NCBI RefSeq assembly: GCF_000143535.2 | Contig: NC_037323.1 | Span: 558,001 to 622,000, forward strand | Length of the DNA: 64,000 nucleotides | Direction of reading: 5' to 3' | Source: Botrytis cinerea B05.10 | Taxonomy: Eukaryota; Ascomycota; Leotiomycetes; Helotiales; Sclerotiniaceae | Part shown: positions 10,981 through 22,800 of the stretch, piece by piece | Numbering within the stretch: the stretch's first letter is position 1 | Layout: each line of letters begins with the position of its first letter | Translations under genes and position numbers: made by a program | The notes under the pieces: generated by a model | Seen by the model: the letters and a program-made list of their open reading frames with translations, nothing else | Told to the model about the DNA's origin: nothing | The model's database searches: none

Positions 10981-11548
10981 TGTTACGGGAACTACCTCTA
11001 GGATCACATAGAAGTATCTAGAAATCTCTCGAAGTAATTTAAACTAGACTTCAAATAGGAATTCAATAAGATTATAATTGATTGCAATTCTCATAACTAT
11101 AATAATAAAACTAATAATTGTTTTTAAGTACAAAGTTCTACATTGTAATAAAACCCCTTCCTTATATAAACCTTCATATTGAAATCAACCGATAAATCGA
11201 TTGGCAAATCGATCGACAAATCGATCAGCTTTTGATTATATGATATTTGTCCCGTAATTCCTATTATCCTAACTTATCCTTTTGTTCTGGAATCTAATCT
11301 TTTGGGATATTATTAATCCTAGTGAAGTCTTTTTGCTTATTATATTCTATCTTTCCTAGGATCTACTATCCTGGGAACTATATTCTAGGTTTCTAGGGTA
11401 TCCTATAACTAATACTATATATATACCTGAGGCTTTCCTTGGGTGCCTAGTGTCCCCCGGTATACTGCAGCTGAATCACTGAGGCCTATAATACCATTAT
11501 AGCCTATACGTTGGTGATTCTACAGCCTGTTACTAATCCGTTGTAACA
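10981..11548 (-). repeat. LTR of the gypsy element (3' LTR in the element's own orientation)
   Basis: 568 bp, begins TGTTACGGGA and ends GTAACA. It pairs with 17,022-17,589 at equal length. It is more AT-shifted than its partner. Confidence 0.93.
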
Positions 11549-14500
11549 CTATCCCCTTCTTAGTCTAGTGCTTGTTCTAAGCATTTATATTAGTATATCT
11601 TCCCTTTTGTTTACTTAAATGATTGTAATGTTTTCTTTTTCAATATGCTTTTTATACAAACAGTTTTTATTTACAATATTCTTAACTTGATTTGCCGCAT
11701 CAAGCGTTTTGATACTAAAAGAGATTCTTACGATTTGTACATCAAATCCAATCGTCGTTGTATTATTAACAATAATTTATCACAACATTATACCAAGTAT
11801 ATCCATCACAAAAAAGATCGTTGCCATCCTAAATCAGAGATACCTACAAATTATAAATCTTTGAAGCGATAGTAGGAGCTACTGTACTTGAAAGAAGAAA
11901 AGGCTTTCGCTTAGTTACAAAAGATTAATACCCGGATTCTTTGATTGCGCAAGCAATAAGAATTTCTTTGCAAGTATGAAAAGAAGATGATTTGTTGAGA
12001 TCTTCGTATGCTAGAAAAGCTTAATCTAGTTGAAGAGAATAAAAGATTGGAAAAGGAAAAATTAAAAAAGGAACGTGCAAAGAAAGAAACAACAACCACT
12101 ATTACTATATTTACTCCTAATAATTCTTCTTTTGATTTCTTCGACCCCTCATTACCTTTATTGTTTGATATAGAGCTTGAGGCTTTGTTGGCAGATGTGG
12201 GTACTTCAGGTGGAATGCTTGTAGTTTCTCAGGGCAGCTGAGATCTTCCTTGAGTTCCCATGTGTTTTCTGAATGTGGGTAGTCTAACCATTTGATCAAA
12301 TACTTGATCTTGTTTTTGATGTATTTGTAGTCTAGTATTGTTTCGATATTGTATATGGTGTTTGGGTTGATTGGTTCAATTTCTGTAAATGGCGTATTTG
12401 GCGCTTTTGGTGGTGTTGGTTCGAGTAAGGATATATGGAATACTGAATGGATATTCATTATATCTGATAATTTCAATCGATAATTAATTATTCCTATTAC
12501 CTTATCAATTTTGAATAATCCTAGTTTCCTATAATCGAATTTATTGCTTAGTCTTTTGGTTTCGATATTTCATTGTAGCAAATAAACTTTATCCCTCTCT
12601 TTAAACATAGGTTTCATATTATATTTCGTATTATAGTATGCTGCTGTTTTAAAAGATATGAATCTTAGATCAAGAGCCAGTTGCTCTTGGAGATCTTTCA
12701 ACTGTTCGATTTGTACTATCGCTGATTCGGCATTAACTTCTTATAGTATCGGGATTTTATATGTTTATAAATTAAACCCAAAATTAGCTCATACTGAGGT
12801 GATTTTTGTGATTTCCGTTTCCGATATATTATATGCGAATTGTACTATAGGTAATAGTTCTACCTAATTGTCTTATCAATAATTTATATAGCATCTAAGA
12901 TATGCTTTTATTATCTAATTGGTCCTCTTTGTTTGACTATCTGTTTATGGGTGGAAAAATGTTGATAGCTTTCTTTTGATATTTATAAATACTAATAAGG
13001 TAATCCAGAATTTTAAGGTAAAGAGCTTATCTCGATCTGAGATTATTTTATTTGGTACTTCGTGTATACTTATTATAACCCTTAGGAATATATATACTAA
13101 TTGCTCAGTATTCTATATTTCCTTGAATAATATTATATATACAAATTTCGTTAGTCTATCTATTATATTAAATATCGCATCGTATTCAATTTCTATAATA
13201 GGATCCTTTGAGAATGGTAATTTGATTACAAAATTCTATATAATAGATTTCCATAACTGAGAAGGCATGTCTAGAATTTGGAACTGATTATACGGAGTAT
13301 GTTGTAATGATTTGTTTTGTATACAAATATTACAATTTCCAATAACTTTTTCAACTATTGTTTTTATTTGTGAGAAGTAATTGATTTCCTGTATTCTTGT
13401 AAATGTCCTTGCAATTCCTTAATATCTATATGCCGGCAATCTATATTATTCCATCACAAATTCCTTGGTTATTTGATTCGGAATGTATACTTTTCTATAA
13501 AAGTATATGGTATCATTTTCTATAATGAATTTTGGTTCTATTATCTTATGTATGTATATGGCAATAGCATCCTTGTTGTAATGTAATTGGATCTATTTCC
13601 TGAAGTGGTTGTCTTCCAATAGGTGTATTGCTGCAAGCTGTGGTGTATTATAAATCAATAATTCGCCGTCTTTTTTGAATATAACATATAATTCGTACGT
13701 TTTGTTTTCTTGATATTCTGATTTTCAATTAAGAGTATCGGCTCTAGCATTTTCTGATCCTTTGACATATAAAATTCTAAAATTGTAATTGGTTATGATC
13801 TCCGATTATCTGATTTGTTGTTTATTTAATTACTTCATTATAATGAAGTAAATCAAATTCTTATAATCTATATATACTTGTATTGTGTATTTCGATTCTT
13901 CCAAATATACTCACCATTCTCTAAATACATCAACTATTGCTAATAATTCTTTATCATATATCTCATAATTTAATTCAGCTAGTAATAGTTTTCGGAAGTA
14001 GAATGCGATTGACTGGTATTTTCCATTTTAGCCTGGTTGGCTTAGAACTACTCCTATAGCGAAATCCGAAGAGTCCGTCTCCACTATGATTTCTTTCTCT
14101 GAATCAAAAGTCAATAGTATTAGTTCTTCTGCTATTGCTTGTTTGAGCGTATCGAATGACTTTTGTGCTTTGGCAGTCCATTCAAAGCTTCCTTGATCTT
14201 TTCTGGTTAACGTGGTCAAGGGTGTAGTAATCCCTGAATAACCCTTAATGAATCTTCTATAGAAGTTGACAAACCCTAGAAAGGATTGTACTTCCTTGAT
14301 TGTGGTTGGCTGCTTTCATTCGAGCATTGCCTTAACCTTATCTTTGCTTATCTTGAGCCCTTAACTTGATACAATAAATCCCAAGAATTCTATCTCTGTG
14401 ATATAGAATTTGTATTTGTTTGATTTGTATAACAAGTCTGCTTTAGATAGACTTTCAAGGATATTGCCAACATTCTTAATGTGTTGAACCTTATTGTTTG

Positions 14501-16058
14501 AATATATTAGAATGTCGTTCAAGTAGCAAATACAACAAGTATCCAAATATTGTAATAACACATTGTTCATAAACTTTATAAAAGTAGCTGGTGTATTGGT
14601 TAGTTTGAATGGCATAACTTAGTATTTGTATAGCCTGTATCTTATTTTGAAAGCGGTTTTCCATTCTTCGCCTTTCTTCATTTTAATCAAATGATAACCA
14701 TTACATAGGTTCATCTTGGTAAATATCATAGCTCCGTTTAATCGATCTCTTAATTCCATAGCTAATGGAAATGGATATCGATCCTTTTTAGTAAGTGCAT
14801 TAAGCTTTCTATAATCTACAACTAGTCTATTGGGTTCATCCTTTTTGGGTACTCATATAATTGGACTAACCACTTGGGACGCGGATTCCCTGATCCATCC
14901 CTTAGCTAAATTGTTGTCGATATACTCTCTGAACCTCTTTAATTTATCGGCTGATATTGAATAAATTGGGGTATACACAGGCATCTTGCCTTCCTTCAAT
15001 ATTATCTCATAATCCCATAACTTGTATTCCGGTAAAGCCTTATAGATCCCTAGTTTTTTAAAAATATATTCATATTTCTTATACTATTCTGATATCGTAG
15101 ACCTTTCTTTTGTCTCGATTGCGATTTCATACCATATCATTGACTTCTACATTTATAAAGGAGGTATACTGGCCTTCGCTTTTAATAAAGGACCCTAAAC
15201 TAGGTATCCTACGTCACCAATATTGTTCGCATTCAATTTTCCTTAATGTATATTACATCTCACAAACGCCTTTAGTGTATCCCTATAACCACTTTTGTAT
15301 TGATCAAATGTCACAACTCCTTGTACCCAATCTATTTTCGGATTATATGCCTTTAACCATGGCATTCCTAAGATGATCTGTTGTTGGCCCAATGGCACAA
15401 CATCAAGCTGTATAACCTCTGTATGTTGGGTTATACCCATTCGTATTGAAATTGTCTCCTACGAAATCTTTCCGTCAGACCCTGCTAGCTATCCATCAAC
15501 TAACTACAATCGATAGGGGTATTGTTTCATTTGAAATAGTATTTCCAAGTACCTTGCAGCTTCTGATACAATAAAATTTCCTGTAGCCCCTGAGTCTATC
15601 ATGGCTAATTGTATGTATCCGTTTATCTAAACCTTACAGTATATCTGTCCTGCCTATCCCATAGCATTTAACTACTGGATAATTTTGTGAACTTTTTACA
15701 AAGTTATATTGGAAATTAAATCCTTGTATATTACATTATTCTGATGGTTCTTCATCTTTCTCTTCTTAAGAAACCATCCGGTTGTTTTTTTATCTGATCG
15801 ATGGATTCCGCAGAATTCATTATAGCAAGCTGTCCAGCTCATCATGGCATGGTCTGCTTCTGCCTCATCCTAATGACTTTCTTCTATCATAAAGGATATT
15901 AGGGTTCTGTAATACTCTTGCTTTTATAAGTCTATTACATTCATACCCTCTTGATTTCGTAGTAATTCCTTTAGTAATTGCTGGAATTCCTTAATGGTGA
16001 AAGTCTCAGTATTTTCGGATTTAGTTGGGTTTTCTGGGATTGTAAAGGTAGCGTTAAG
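11549..16058 (-). pseudogene. Degenerate pol polyprotein remnants of the gypsy element
   Basis: Read on the minus strand, fragments between stops are recognisable. At 14,615-14,361 lies reverse transcriptase with CYLNDILIYS (the YxDD box reads Y-L-N-D) and KFYITEIEFLGFIVS. At 14,219-14,028 is an RNase H-type start ([18 protein letters not shown], then a [13 protein letters not shown] stretch). At 15,440-15,243 is a protease-region fragment (ILGMPWLKAYNPKIDW). At 12,476-12,117 is a chromodomain (YLIKWLDYPHSENTWE). Many in-frame stops rule out function. Confidence 0.88.
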
Positions 16059-16970
16059 TTAGCCTTTGCCGAACTTAGGTTTGAAGTTGCCCCTTTTTCC
16101 TCCTGTCTTCTTGCTTCGGCAGTCTGCTGCTCGATGCCCTGCTTTTCCACATTCAAAGCATAAGTTGTTTTCTCGTCTTCGTCTCTTTTCTGAGTCATCG
16201 TTCCCGTTTGTGTAGTGCGTGGCGTCTAATTCCATGGGGTCTCCGTATCTCTGTGGATTGTAACGTGGTCTACCCTCATTCTTGCAGTAACATCCTTGCT
16301 TCTGATTTCCTTGGGGTTTGTATGATCTCTGGCTTTGTCGATATCTGTAAAGACGATCATCTGATTCGATGGAGTCCTGAATTAGATCATTCAGATCTAT
16401 ACTCTCGACAGATCTTTCTAATTCCAATCTGACTTCTGGTTTGAGTCCCTTGCGGTAGTAACTCATGATAGCGATTTCGTCCCACTTGGTTGTTCCAGCA
16501 TATCTTCGAAATTCCATAGCATATTTCAATACTGATCCTGTCTGCTTGAGATTGAAGATCTTATCTTCCGCTATCTCTAACTCGTTGGAATTTCCGAAGA
16601 TTCTACAAATCTCTATCTTAAATCCTTCAAAACTATTGAAGATTGTTCGGGTGGGTTGCATGCGATTCTTATCATCATGCTCGAAATAGTCGCGCAAATA
16701 TGGTTGAATCCATTTGGTTGCTTCACCTCGGAGGTATAATGCAGCCCATATGCTTTTGGATTCCTTAGTAGTGAACTTGTCCTCATTGAATCGGAAGTAG
16801 ATCTCAAATTGTAAAAGGAAAGTATCGAGCTCTTGTTGATTACCTTGGTATTTGTCTGGTAAGGCAATCTTAAGTGTTTTGTTGATAGTGATCTCCTTTG
16901 GGGTGTCGATCATCTCGATGTCGTTGGTATCTCTGGTAGACTGACCTGTGGCGGTGGCTCTGGATGCCAT
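16059..16970 (-). CDS. Retrotransposon Gag-like protein with zinc knuckle
   Basis: A 303-aa open frame starting ATG just inside the 5' LTR side (minus strand). It has the Ty3/gypsy Gag capsid pattern (ALYLRGEATKWIQPYL, then EFRRYAGTTKWDE) and a C-terminal CCHC zinc knuckle C-F-E-C-G-K-A-G-H-R-A-A-D-C. Gag packages the element's RNA. It is the only long intact frame of the element; translation into pol would be stopped at once, so it is probably not functional as part of a live element. Confidence 0.88.
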   Translation of the reverse strand: MASRATATGQSTRDTNDIEMIDTPKEITINKTLKIALPDKYQGNQQELDTFLLQFEIYFRFNEDKFTTKESKSIWAALYLRGEATKWIQPYLRDYFEHDDKNRMQPTRTIFNSFEGFKIEICRIFGNSNELEIAEDKIFNLKQTGSVLKYAMEFRRYAGTTKWDEIAIMSYYRKGLKPEVRLELERSVESIDLNDLIQDSIESDDRLYRYRQSQRSYKPQGNQKQGCYCKNEGRPRYNPQRYGDPMELDATHYTNGNDDSEKRRRRENNLCFECGKAGHRAADCRSKKTGGKRGNFKPKFGKG

Positions 16971-17021
16971 ATTAGCGGTTGGTTATCGAATCGGTACTTA
17001 AAGCAGAAATGATGCTCAAAG

Positions 17022-17589
17022 TGTTACGGGAGCTGCCTCTAGAGTCACATAGAAGTATCTAGAGATCTCTCGAGGTGGTTTAAACTAGACTTCAAGTAGG
17101 AATTCAATAAGATTATAACTGATTACAATTCTCGTAACTATAATAATGAAACTAATGATTGTTCTTGAACACAAAGCTCTACATTGTAATGAAACCCCTT
17201 CCTTATATAAACCTTCGTACTGAAATCGACCGACAAATCGACCGACAAGTCGATCGACAAGTCGATCGGCTTTTGATTACATAACACTTGTCCCATAATT
17301 CCTATTGTCCTAGCTTGTCTTTTTGTTCTGGGGTCTAATCCCCTAAAACATTACTAATCCTAATAAAATCTTCTTGCTTATTGTATTCTATCTTTCCTAG
17401 GACCTACTATCCTGGGAACTATATTCTAGGTTTCTAGGGTATCCTATAACTAATACTATATATATGCCTAAGGCTTTCCTTGGGTGCCTAGTGTCCCCTG
17501 GTATACTGCAGCTGAATCACTAAGGCCTATAATACCATTATAGCCTATACGTTGGTGATTCTACAGCCTATTACTAATCCGTCGTAACA
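17022..17589 (-). repeat. LTR of the gypsy element (5' LTR in the element's own orientation)
   Basis: 568 bp, TGTTACGGGAGC...GTAACA, followed by the ATTTG target-site duplication. It retains more G and C than the LTR at 10,981. Confidence 0.93.
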
Positions 17590-18174
17590 ATTTGCCTTTT
17601 CTCCTAATTGATTTAATCTATTAAATCGATTCCTTTTTTCCTTTTTCTTTTTCTTTTTTAAAATTTCTTTCAATCCCTTTATTTTATATAATTGAATACT
17701 AATTTGAATTATATTAATGAAAACAACTTTAAAAAGCTTCAAAATAATCTTATAATTATTTTAATACTAAAACTTTAATTTGAGCTTATAAAAAGCTTTT
17801 GTATTTATCGTAGATCGAAAGTATATAAAGGGTGAATATATATATATAATATATATATATATAAGATGAAAGCATACTCGAGTAAATAATTAAAAGATTA
17901 TATAAATAGTGTAATACATAATTTTGATTGAAAAATTATATAAGATTAACTTTCTTATTTTATAATTTAAAAGATTAAATCTCTTTTTATACTTATTCGC
18001 TTAAAATCAGCTTTCTTTATTTAAAATCCCTTTCCTAATTCAATCATTCTTTAAATAAAGAATCTATTATTTCTTTCATTCTTTCGAAATAAAAATTAAA
18101 TGATTAACTATTATTTTATCGATTTTATTTAATCGATTTATATAGCTTTCAATCTTTCATTATTAAATTATAAT

Positions 18175-18393
18175 TATAAAAAAATCATTTTTATAATAAC
18201 TATTATATAAAATTAGATTTCTAAGAATTGATTAGAAATTCTTATTATATATATAAATGATTATAATATTTTTTTAAAAAAATCAAATTATATTAATAAA
18301 TAAAGAAAGTGCATGGTTACACACAAACGAATTTTATATATATTTTGAGATAAGCCATATAATGATATAGGCCACATGCTGATAAACTACGTC
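18175..18393 (+). repeat. Partial copy of the TIR element found at 44,700-45,143
   Basis: About 220 bp align base for base with 44,930-45,143, including a long AT-rich stretch ending AAGAAAGTGCATGGTTAC, and the terminal ATAAACTACG box. Differences are mostly transitions. The left half of this copy is not recognisable. Confidence 0.75.
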
Positions 18394-18970
18394 ATAATAA
18401 ATTTTAATAGAATATATCTTTAATAATTAGTTTATATTTTTTCAAAAGATTATACATTAAATTAAAATTATTCTATAACAATTTAATCTTTTCATTAATC
18501 GAAATAATCCTATTCTAATATCAGTACATTACTTATATCAGAAAAGGTTTCATGAATCTATAAACATAAAAATGACCTATTGTAGAAATATAATATAATC
18601 ATATAATATATAGAAAAAATTTCCATTTGGTTTGCTTTTACGAATCCCTAAAGTAGTTTTTTCTTCGAGATGCAAAGGAAGTAGGGAACGCAAGTCTCAA
18701 AGCTTATAAAAAACATTAAAAATAATAAGTAATACCTAGTTTCTAAATCAAATGTATATAATTGATTATGTGTTCTATGGATTTAAATCGATATGTTATA
18801 AAGGATCTCACCGTAAGCCGAATCACATAATAAATGATTATATATTAGAGCGTGAAGGAGCTATTGCGCTCCATAGCGCTCCAGTAGGAAACGAAGGTCT
18901 ATACAAAGAATGGCATTCCCTTATAATGTAGAGCTTCGTACTCAAGAATAATCATTACTTTCATAATATA

Positions 18971-19088
18971 GTTACGGGAATTGAAACCAGTTAGCAACCT
19001 TATTGAATTCCCATTTGAATTCTAGTCTAAACCACCTCAAGAGATCTCTGGTCACTTTCATGTGACCTAGAGGCAGCTCCTGCAACAC
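18971..19088 (+). repeat. Gypsy LTR fragment in inverted orientation
   Basis: The reverse complement matches the first about 120 bp of the 17,022 LTR: GTTGCAGGAGCTGCCTCTAG versus GTTACGGGAGCTGCCTCTAG, then GAGATCTCTTGAGGTGGTTT. It is a relic of an independent insertion of the same family. Confidence 0.8.
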
Positions 19089-19881
19089 GATACGATATTC
19101 GTTAATAAAAATAAAACTATACTTTTTCATATACTATGATAATAGAAAGTTCTTCAAACAAGATGGCTATTTAGGGATTATAAGGATTGGAAAGACTGGA
19201 TTGGTCTTATGAAAACAATGATTTTAAGAGCTGATATATAGAAATGTATAAAATCTGATATTTTTACTCTAATTTTACTACGTTTAGTTAACCTGTTATA
19301 CTAAAGCTGGTGAAAATACATTCAATGATAGAAACAAACCAAGATATAATATTTAGTATATTAAATATAAGTGAAAAAGCAAAGTTATAGTGCCTATAGA
19401 AAATTTCGAGTACAAATGCAAAACTTATAAGAAATTGAAATTGACTATTACCGATTTATTTAGTAGAAACATTTTAATCTATATCTTAAGTAAATAAATA
19501 ATTTATATAGTTAAGCAGAGTAGATCTTCACATGCATTTGATAATTTGATAATTACTAGGAGAATAATATAGCATACTATAGTAAAAGTTCATAAGGAAA
19601 GCTATTTGAGAACTGATACTATAAGTGGCCTTAGGTATTTATAATATTCAAAATTTAATCTATTCCACTTCGTTTGAATCCTATCAGAATCACGGATATT
19701 TTTGTATGATCTATATATACAAAAATATCCATTTTAAGAAAGCTTAATAAGAATCAAGAATGATATTGAATATACTAGGAACAACCCAAAAACCTCAAGC
19801 ATGAAGTCACATGTATGTAGTCTAACATAACAGTAATATAGCAGATCAATCAACACAACTTTCGTATACCCACCCACTTTT

Positions 19882-22800
19882 TCATTCTTCTTTAGCTTCC
19901 TCAACATCTTTCTTCTCCTCCTCCGTCTCCTCCGACTTCACCTTGACAAGTCTAGATCCCTTGGTCACAATCTCGGCCAACTCATTGATGCTGCTAGTAT
20001 TCCACATGACCAAAAGAGGCAGGTTGACTTGTAGATAGGCACCGATCCAGTTTCTCAACTCGACACCGACCAGCGAGTCTAGACCATACGAGTCCAAACT
20101 CCGAGCAGGAATAATGTCGCTGGCGTCTATGGCGAGGATGGTTGCTAATTGCTTGACAATGGCCTTGCAGACGATATCCTGGGCCTCATGGAACGTCGTT
20201 GCAGCCTGAAGCACGAAGCCAACATTGTCAGCACCACTACCAACTGCCTTGCTGCCGGCCTGACTCTCCGATCCAAAAATTTGGGCAAGCCTCTTGTCAT
20301 TTGACCATCGCGCTTCTCCAAGGCCGCGTTCCGTACCGTTGGGCAGTATGCCGAGCGATGACTGGGTGTATTCCGTCTTGTATTGAATAACGTCGGCGAG
20401 ATGGGATAAGAACTCGGAAATGGCAACGCTGCCAAGTCCGTTTTTTCGGAGGTTGACAGCGACATCTGGATTCTCACTGACGTAGCCGGCTTCGACAATG
20501 GCGCCGATATTAATTGCATAAGCCGGCAGGCCCAGTCGCCGGCGGTAGCGAGCGATGCCATCCTGGAAGGCGCATGACGAAGCGTAATTGCTTGCTCCAA
20601 CAGTCCCAACCATGGATACTACCGATGACAGCATAATGAAAAAGTCCATGTCATCGGGCAGAAGCTTGTGCAGGTTCCATGTGCCCTGTACCTTGGGGGC
20701 CGTGACTTTGCACCACTGCTCAACCGTCATGTCTTCCAGCAAGACATCATGCAGGACCATGGCAGCTTGGAATAATCCGCGGATCGGGGGCATGGTTTTC
20801 TGAATCATGGCCACGGCTTTCTTCAATGATTCCTCCGAACTCACGTCGCACTTTTCGACACGGACCTTGACTCCCATAGATTTTAGTTTGTCCAAGAAGC
20901 TCTGAGTATCCGAGTCGGGCTGAGCAGTCCTGGAGAAGATGCAAATATGGCGAGCTCCTTTCTCTGTAGTCCAGTCGACAAGCCGCTTGCCCAGGCCTCC
21001 TAAGCCTCCGACCACAATGTAGGTTGCCTCTGGGTTGAGCTGAACGGATGTAGGCTTTGATGGGACAACCTATATTACAAAAGAAATGCCAATCAGTATA
21101 TGTTATGTATTTTCTGTCTAGTATATCTCGAAACTTACCTGGACCTTAACCTCGGGATCCACGGTCAAGACAACTTTACCCGTGTGTTTTCCAGCTTGAA
21201 TCAGACGGAACGCAGCTGCCATCTCCGAAATCGAATACTTGATCTGTCGCACATGTTGTACGGCTCCGGAGGCGAAGAGCTTCATCACATCCCCAAGAAG
21301 CTGGGAAGCCAGCCACGTCTTGGTCGCAAGAATGTGCGCAAAGTCAACGTAGGTGAAAGTGATGTTATTCAGCAGGAACTCCATGGGCATTAGGGCGTTT
21401 TCCATGAGATCTTTGCGCCCAATCTCGACGAACCGACCATGTGCTGCCAGTGTGTTGCACGACTCGCGGAACATTTCTCCTCCGAGAGAATTAAGGACAA
21501 CGTCCACTCCTTTGCCTTTGGTCATGGCATGGATCTTGTCACGGAAGGCCGTAGTACGGCTGGAGAAGATGTGATCTTTTGGAATGTTAAACTCAGTGTT
21601 GAGCAGTTCCACCTTAGCATCGTTTCCGCATGTAACAAATATCTCGGCGCCGAGATGACGTGCTAACATAATCGATGCTTGTCCGACCGCGCCGGCAGCC
21701 GAGTGGATGAGGATACTCTCCCCTTTTTGCAGCCTGGCAATAGTGATCAAGCAGTAGTAGACAGTGCACCAGACAAGGGGTATCGAAGCCGCGTCCGCAA
21801 AGTCCATATCCTGGGGTATCACATGACAGCACAAGCCGTGGACCATGGGGTAGTTTGTGAATGACTGGGAATACAGAGAGCAGACGCGGTCTCCGGGCTT
21901 AAACTTGCTGGTCATGTTGGCTCCCACCTCGAGCACGATACCGCTACAGTCATTGCGCATCTGGGTAATGCCCTCCAGCTGGCCCGAAGCAACCAGAACA
22001 TCCTTGAAGTTGATGCTGGCGGCGGAAAGCTGCAGCCTAACACAATCGGGATCCACTGGCCCGGAGATTTCGGGATTGTCCGCCCAGCGTAGGGTGTCGA
22101 GCACACCTGGAATGCCCAACTCTGCCGACATGGCTCTGTCGTTGAAAAATGGAGCCTCCTCGGAGACCGACCTGCCCAGATCCCGGCTAACGTAGCTGTC
22201 CAAGTTCGGCTCCGAACGAACACGGGAAACGTAGAGCTGTCCATCCCTATCCATGTATTCAAGCTCAACTTCGTCGATAGGAAGGCTCATGTCAGCCGTT
22301 GGGCTGTTCAGAATGGTTGACAGGGCTTCAACGCCAGCATCCAATCCGCTTTCGAGCTCAAGACTAACTAGGCGTACAGAGACGTACTCATAGCGGATCG
22401 ATCGACAGAACCCGTAGATCCAGTCACCACTGGGTCGCTGTTCTTTCCCTTTAGCCGTGCACATTACGAACACGATGACCTTAGAGTTAGCGACTCGAGC
22501 CTTGATCGACTCGAACAGCGGGCCATCCATATTCCAGGCCACACGCTCGCAGATGTCGGGCATAATGATACTAATCTTGTCTTCGGAGACAGATGGAGAG
22601 GCAACACAGGCTTCCACTGAGCGGTCCCAGAGGTTCTTCTGAAGCTTCTCTGTGAAACTCGAGTAAACGCCATCTCCAGAATATGATACAATTTCAACAT
22701 CCAGCGGCGCTGCCGAAGGGGCCGGAACAGGGACTTCAGACACAAAGACAGAAATGGAGCCGCCATCGGCCACAGGGTAGTCCTCGAAGACCGCTTCATT

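Larger units (their letters stand above)
10981..17589 (-). mobile_element. Complete-length Ty3/gypsy chromovirus LTR retrotransposon, RIP-damaged
   Basis: Two 568-bp LTRs (10,981-11,548 and 17,022-17,589), each TGTTAC...GTAACA, bound the element, and a 5-bp target-site duplication ATTTG flanks it (10,976-10,980 and 17,590-17,594). Coding order on the minus strand is gag (16,970-16,059), then protease/reverse transcriptase/RNase H/integrase remnants, then a chromodomain (about 12,380-12,200). The gene order and chromodomain place it with chromoviruses. LTR differences are dominated by G-to-A/C-to-T transitions and pol is full of stops, so the element is dead, consistent with RIP. Confidence 0.93.
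17590..19881. repeat. AT-rich repeat island between the gypsy element and the PKS 3' end
   Basis: No gene seen. 17,600-17,800 resembles the interior of the 28,221 TIR element. 18,175-18,393 matches the right half of the TIR element at 44,700-45,143. 18,971-19,088 is an inverted LTR scrap. The remainder (about 19,090-19,860) is AT-rich without recognisable content and will include the PKS 3' UTR. Confidence 0.6.
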
